Origin: Calditrichaceae bacterium
Lineage (GTDB): Bacteria > Calditrichota > Calditrichia > Calditrichales > Calditrichaceae
Length of the DNA: 9,439 bases
Direction: 5' to 3'
NCBI GenBank assembly: GCA_030592985.1
Contig: JAUVIB010000094.1
Coordinates: forward strand, 1-9,439
The translations under genes were made by a program, and so were the position numbers. Position 1 is the stretch's first letter. Each line of letters starts with the position of its first letter. Positions 5,565 through 9,439 of the stretch are shown piece after piece. The notes beneath the pieces were generated by a model. The model made no database searches. It saw only the letters and a list, made by a program, of their open reading frames with translations, and had not been told where the DNA came from.

Positions 5565-7505
5565 TTATTTTATTTTATAAATATGGACATCTAATGGTTT
5601 AAATTGATCTTTGAATCTTCCTTTTTTTATTTCGATTGTTCTATCTTCACCATAAACATTCAGAACTTTTCCCTTGATCGATTTGTCAAAAAATTCCGCA
5701 GTTATTGTTTCATCCCGTGAAAGATTTGAAGCAATCAGGTAATCACCCGCTTTACTTTTCTTAATAATTGCCCGGATATTTTCATTCTTATCAACGGTTT
5801 GAACCAATTTGCCGATCCCTTTGGCCATAAAAACGGGAGCCAATTCATTAATTTCTTTCAATAGGCTTACATGCGCTTCCCACAATTCAGGATAATCTTG
5901 CGGTAAGTATTGACCATATCCCTTATAGGTATACCACAATAGTCCTTTTGCCCCTTCAAGTAATCCGCTGTAGGTCATAAAACGATGTTCCTGCGATGTG
6001 GGCATGCGTTGAGTGGGCCATTTAAATAGTTGACCGCAGTGCCAAATGGGTTGATCACCATCGGAATCACGATTGGCCTTGGCAACCGCTTTACCAACAC
6101 TCTCAATGGTACCATTAGCAATGGGATAGGTATCTACACTAAGGATATCACCGCAACGGCCGTATGTTTTATAACCTTGTGAAGTCGTTACTACCATATA
6201 GGATGGATGGGTCGGATCTGATTTATAAGCGGTCTGATAAAGCTCATAAATATAAAGAAGGTCTGCATGGTTATAAGCAGGTTCATCGTACAACATCCAG
6301 CATAAGACAGCAGGGTGATCTTTATTCTCACTAATAAGTTTACCAACTTCTTCAACAGTCCCATGTACAGAAACCGCTGCTTTCAGACCCGCTTGCTGAA
6401 CCTTATCCAAATCTTTCATACTCGCAACGACAAAATTATAACCCGCCTCTTTTAACTTTTTATAATCTTCAACTGGCGCGCCGTAGGTTCCAATGGGAAA
6501 ATATAGTTTGCCGTCATCTCCCTTGGGCAACAAATCTTTTGCAATCATTTTAGGTAAGGGGTGACGTTTTAGTTTACCGTTAAAGTACTTCATCTCACTA
6601 ACGATTAGGCCGTCATCCAATGTTTGAAACTCTGCTTTAGCAGTAAAAAATCCTTTCGGCAATTTGGATAATAAAACGGGAAACTCTTCTCCTGGATTAA
6701 CTTCTCTGCTCATAATCAAACCATTATTTTTATCCATCATACTTATTTTAACTTTACTCTGAGGATTTAAAGCAGATATGCGATACGCCTCGCCAAAACG
6801 AACCAATAAAGTATCTTCATTGGGTACTAAAGTAATCTGTTTATATTTATCAATGTTTTTACGAATGACGTTTAACGTAGAATCATAATCCAAAAAACGT
6901 ACCACTAAGCCGAAATTACCGCTGCCCTCATCAATTTTCAACATCAAATTATTCAGTCCTTTATTAAGGATTACCGGAATATAATCATCGTCTTTCTGCA
7001 GCCAACGTCCGGTTCGTGGATGGACTTCATGAATTTTTTTACCATTTAGCCACACTTTCGCGCCATCATTACTGCCAATGGACAGTATTATTTTTTGCTC
7101 TTCAGGACTAATGATCTGGTTAAAAGCATAAGCAACCACTAAATCATTCGGCGTCATGATATCATTTAAAAGGATTTTATCTTCTTTTCCCTGATAGTGA
7201 TACCATTGCCGCTCTATATCGGTATCCGGAATTTTTACTGAAACGCCCTCTGTGGGAATGACGTTGGCTTCCCCTCCGATAGGCAGCAGGAAATCAGTCG
7301 CAAAACCTTTACATTTATCTCCATGCATAAAATCACTTAAATCACAATCATCACAGTTTGGAAATGGGCCGATTAGCAGCCAATCTTTTATAAATTCGTT
7401 CTTTTTTAATTCCACTTTACTCGTTTGCCGGCATGAAATAAACGATAAAGTAACCAATGCTATTATGATTAATAGTTGAAAAATTTTCATGGTCTTCGTT
7501 TTCAT
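5565..7505 (-). CDS. Glycoside-hydrolase-like lipoprotein with N-terminal carbohydrate-binding-like domain
   Basis: I start at ATG 7505, seven bases after AAAGGA; the preceding TTG codon gains nothing. The product is 646 residues. A lipoprotein signal ends in FISC with the cysteine at 25. Residues 35-210 look like a PA14/galactose-binding-type beta domain: WLLIGPFPN, a four-cysteine patch (NCDDCDLSDFMHGDKCKG, about 50-67), and NDGAKVWLNGKKIHEV at about 146-161. Residues 220-320 look like a beta linker domain. From about 335 to 560 there is a TIM barrel of glycosidase type: FPIGTYGAP, then VLCWMLYDEP with the likely acid/base E408, then SVDTYPIANG and GLLWYTYKGYG. A short beta C-terminus follows. 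It probably acts on carbohydrate at the cell surface or in the periplasm. A classical nucleophile glutamate is not obvious. It lies 52 bases after the isomerase-like gene, in one operon. Confidence 0.75.
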   Translation of the reverse strand: MKTKTMKIFQLLIIIALVTLSFISCRQTSKVELKKNEFIKDWLLIGPFPNCDDCDLSDFMHGDKCKGFATDFLLPIGGEANVIPTEGVSVKIPDTDIERQWYHYQGKEDKILLNDIMTPNDLVVAYAFNQIISPEEQKIILSIGSNDGAKVWLNGKKIHEVHPRTGRWLQKDDDYIPVILNKGLNNLMLKIDEGSGNFGLVVRFLDYDSTLNVIRKNIDKYKQITLVPNEDTLLVRFGEAYRISALNPQSKVKISMMDKNNGLIMSREVNPGEEFPVLLSKLPKGFFTAKAEFQTLDDGLIVSEMKYFNGKLKRHPLPKMIAKDLLPKGDDGKLYFPIGTYGAPVEDYKKLKEAGYNFVVASMKDLDKVQQAGLKAAVSVHGTVEEVGKLISENKDHPAVLCWMLYDEPAYNHADLLYIYELYQTAYKSDPTHPSYMVVTTSQGYKTYGRCGDILSVDTYPIANGTIESVGKAVAKANRDSDGDQPIWHCGQLFKWPTQRMPTSQEHRFMTYSGLLEGAKGLLWYTYKGYGQYLPQDYPELWEAHVSLLKEINELAPVFMAKGIGKLVQTVDKNENIRAIIKKSKAGDYLIASNLSRDETITAEFFDKSIKGKVLNVYGEDRTIEIKKGRFKDQFKPLDVHIYKIK

Positions 7506-7557
7506 CAATATATCCTTTCATTAAAATACATACATTTACCAAATTATTTTTTTACCA

Positions 7558-8490
7558 TTACGCTTCATTTGCCTTTTCAATCAAAGATAATATTTTCTGT
7601 CGTCCGGTTGCCGCCACCTGCTTTAAATCCGATTTCCAATGATCTCTGTTAAAAGTTTCCAATGATATGGGACCCCTGTAACCAATTTTTTTGAGATCTT
7701 TTAACACACCAACAAGAGGCAGAATTCCATCTCCCGGATAGATACGATCTTTATCGCCCAACTGCTCTCTCGGTGGATTTGCCGGCACATCATTCCAGTG
7801 AAAATCGGCAATAATATCTTTATTCAATAAACCGATTCCTGCAAAACCGGAACCACCCCGATAAAGATGAAAAGTATCCATTATTAAGCATGCGTCTTTA
7901 TCATCGGTATCGAGAGCAATAGCTGCCGCCTGCCCTAACCGGTAAATGCCCTTAAAAAATCCGACAAATTCAAAAGCAACAATAATACCATACTCTTCCC
8001 GTCCAATTTTCAGTAGTTCCTTATACCGTTTAACACCAACTTTCAGGTCAAAGTCTTCCCGATCGGGAACCGGGATGGCGGCTACATGTTTTGATCCCAC
8101 CTCCGCAGACAGGCGCATTCTGTTCTTTGTAGCCGCAAGAGAATCCTTAAAATCCTGATCATCCATGGGCATACATCCCCACAGCCCTATGATATTAGGT
8201 ACAAATAATCCCAGCTCTTTAATATGCACGGCCAGGTCTTTAAGATTTCCTCCATCCTTTTCATATTTTTCCAGATCACCTATCCATAATTCAATTCCAT
8301 CATAACCGGTTTCCGAGGCAATTTTGATTTTTTCTTCCAAAGACGCCGGACGAATAGTGCTGGTATTCAGACAGATGGGCCATTGACTCGTCCTATTCTG
8401 ATATTTTTTTCCACCCGTTTTGCAGGAAACATTAACAGCAGTTAAAGCAGCTGCTGCCGTACCCATTTGCAAAAATTTTCTACGATCCAT
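7558..8490 (-). CDS. Tat-exported xylose-isomerase-like TIM-barrel protein (sugar isomerase/epimerase family)
   Basis: The 310-residue product starts at ATG 8490, five bases after AAGGAG. A twin-arginine signal opens it: RRKFLQ, then a hydrophobic alanine-rich stretch to residue 22, and a cysteine at 23 that may be lipidated, although the -3 residue is not the usual leucine. Residues 37-305 form an AP_endonuc_2 / xylose-isomerase-like barrel. Likely metal ligands are E174 (AFEFVGF), D205 with H208 (IMDTFHLYRGG), H231 (DFHWND) and E278 (SLETFN), all present. The family covers isomerases, epimerases and dehydratases of sugars and inositols, so the reaction cannot be fixed. Export implies an unphosphorylated substrate. 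It is the first gene of an operon with the glycosidase-like lipoprotein, suggesting both act on the same material. Confidence 0.85.
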   Translation of the reverse strand: MDRRKFLQMGTAAAALTAVNVSCKTGGKKYQNRTSQWPICLNTSTIRPASLEEKIKIASETGYDGIELWIGDLEKYEKDGGNLKDLAVHIKELGLFVPNIIGLWGCMPMDDQDFKDSLAATKNRMRLSAEVGSKHVAAIPVPDREDFDLKVGVKRYKELLKIGREEYGIIVAFEFVGFFKGIYRLGQAAAIALDTDDKDACLIMDTFHLYRGGSGFAGIGLLNKDIIADFHWNDVPANPPREQLGDKDRIYPGDGILPLVGVLKDLKKIGYRGPISLETFNRDHWKSDLKQVAATGRQKILSLIEKANEA

Positions 8491-8586
8491 TATAACTCCT
8501 TTTACTTTTTATGCCCAATAGTACAACTTAAAGAAATCGACATAGCGTTTTTTTTTATTTAGACTTTTTAGAGTATAATTATCTAT

Positions 8587-8772
8587 TCAAAAAAAAATAT
8601 TTTCAGCTCTCCATTTAGAATCAGAAATAGCATCTCTCCTCGTGTGCAAATTATAAATCTCTTTTTCATTTATCCACACCTTGGCACCATCCTTACTGTC
8701 AAGTGTTAGAGTTATATCACACGCATTAAGTAAAAATCTAAGGTGTGCGGATAGATTATCTTGATTTATATA
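8587..8772 (-). pseudogene. Relic of a paralogous carbohydrate-binding-like domain
   Basis: Between stop codons at 8775-8773 and 8589-8587 one minus-strand frame reads DNLSAHLRFLLNACDITLTL, then DSKDGAKVWINEKEIYNLHT. This aligns with NDLVVAYAF....KIILSI then GSNDGAKVWLNGKKIHEVHP in the lipoprotein at 5565-7505 (about residues 120-163). DGAKVW, the following N, and the I..(L/V)H pattern are shared. The fragment has no start, signal peptide or barrel, ends after WRAENIFF, and its left end runs into the tail of the phosphofructokinase gene. The sequence differs clearly from the intact copy, so it is an old relic or another family member rather than a recent duplication. It also forms the leader region of the isomerase-like operon. 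Confidence 0.65.
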
Positions 8773-9439
8773 TCACTAGTCATTATATACATCGATTTTC
8801 CTTCAAATACTTCATATTTCGGCCTGAGACGTTCAGTATTGTAATATTTTTCAACGTCCAGCACTTTCTTTTGGCTGATAACCACGTCGATTGATACATT
8901 ACCATATATTCCGTCACGTATATTAACCAGTTTTCCTGATTTATTTTGCAAAACCAAATCAAATGCAAGATTGCCGTATATCATTGGTACGATTGAATCC
9001 GTTGCATCCGGTTCTCCGCTGCGTGCAAGATAACCAAGTCTTTGATACATCACGTGGATTTGTTTTCCATTATTAAAACGCGGAGCAAATCGCTTTAATT
9101 CTGCGGCAACTTTCTCGCCAATACCACCGAGACGTTTGTGACCAAACTGATCTGCTTCTTCATTTTCATAAGTCATTCCATCGTGCCCCGTCATCATCGC
9201 TCCTTCCGAAATAACAGCAAGTGCATAATTACTGGGGTTATTTTTATAATCATGGGAAAGAAGTTCCGCCAAATGTTCTACATTAAAGTTAGTTTCAGGA
9301 ATCAGACAGCGACTGGCCGCTCCTGCCATTGCAGGCAGCATTGCCGTAAATCCCGCATAACGACCAAAAACTTCCAACACCAAAATACTTTCATGCGAGC
9401 CGGCACATGTGCGCAGCTGATGAGCAAGTTCCACCGTGC
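8766..9439 (-). CDS. 6-phosphofructokinase, C-terminal part
   Basis: The gene enters from the right edge; 223 codons before the stop are present. The frame continues past the GTG at 9434 (ACG precedes it), so that GTG is internal. The text TVELAHQLRTCAGSHESILV then LEVFGRYAGFTA matches the phosphofructokinase segment with the conserved 'S/THER..vvEvMGR.aG' motif, whose Glu and Arg contact fructose 6-phosphate. AVISEGAM supplies the next conserved glutamate. YQRLGYLARSGEPDATD corresponds to the 'LGhiqRGG.p...D' substrate-binding segment, here with YLARSG. The family commits hexose phosphate to glycolysis in the cytoplasm. The nucleotide site is outside the window, so the choice between ATP and pyrophosphate as donor cannot be read. 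The gene ends just beside a pseudogene fragment. Confidence 0.9.
   Translation of the reverse strand, partial: TVELAHQLRTCAGSHESILVLEVFGRYAGFTAMLPAMAGAASRCLIPETNFNVEHLAELLSHDYKNNPSNYALAVISEGAMMTGHDGMTYENEEADQFGHKRLGGIGEKVAAELKRFAPRFNNGKQIHVMYQRLGYLARSGEPDATDSIVPMIYGNLAFDLVLQNKSGKLVNIRDGIYGNVSIDVVISQKKVLDVEKYYNTERLRPKYEVFEGKSMYIMTSDI

Noticed and set aside
7252..7479. Plus-strand frame inside the glycosidase-like gene
   Set aside because: It is an antisense shadow of a well-supported coding region.
7946..8158. Plus-strand frame inside the isomerase-like gene
   Set aside because: It is antisense to a conserved barrel with intact metal ligands.
8783..8968. Minus-strand 61-codon frame inside phosphofructokinase
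   Set aside because: It is an out-of-frame shadow of the conserved enzyme.

Overview
The window is AT-rich DNA from a Gram-negative bacterium. The evidence is a TolC-type outer-membrane protein, several lipoprotein signal peptides and a twin-arginine (Tat) signal. The mix of secreted sugar enzymes, an NtrC-type two-component pair and a phosphofructokinase fits the Bacteroidota/FCB superphylum (Calditrichota- or Ignavibacteriota-like lineages). That placement is an impression from gene style; there is no rRNA or other marker here.

Layout. (1) 1-460, minus: a small two-helix membrane protein overlaps the start of a TolC-family gene by one base (TAATG), the head of an efflux operon leaving the window on the left. 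A near-consensus sigma-54 promoter lies just upstream. (2) 783-2221, plus: a lipoprotein of unknown function and a 71-residue two-helix membrane protein, both probably TTG-started, separated by a ~150-bp MITE-like insertion with terminal inverted repeats and an 11-bp target duplication. (3) 2457-4928, minus: a histidine kinase and sigma-54-activating response regulator pair. The kinase has an in-frame TAA after codon 23 of its natural N-terminus. (4) 4929-5564: no credible gene, but an inverted pair of TGAGCTTGTCGAAG repeats and a 112-nt element with several nested and competing stems. (5) 5565-8490, minus: a two-gene unit, a Tat-exported xylose-isomerase-like TIM-barrel protein followed by a large lipoprotein with a carbohydrate-binding-like N-terminus and a glycosidase-like barrel. 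(6) 8587-8772: a decayed fragment of a paralogue of that lipoprotein. (7) 8766-9439, minus: the C-terminal part of 6-phosphofructokinase.

How they may work together. The isomerase-like protein and the glycosidase-like lipoprotein are both predicted to act outside the cytoplasm, on an unknown carbohydrate. The response regulator is a sigma-54 activator, and the only strong sigma-54-like site seen lies in front of the efflux operon, so that operon is a testable but unproven target. The insertion, the kinase stop, the gene fragment and the repeat-rich spacer show a region undergoing turnover.
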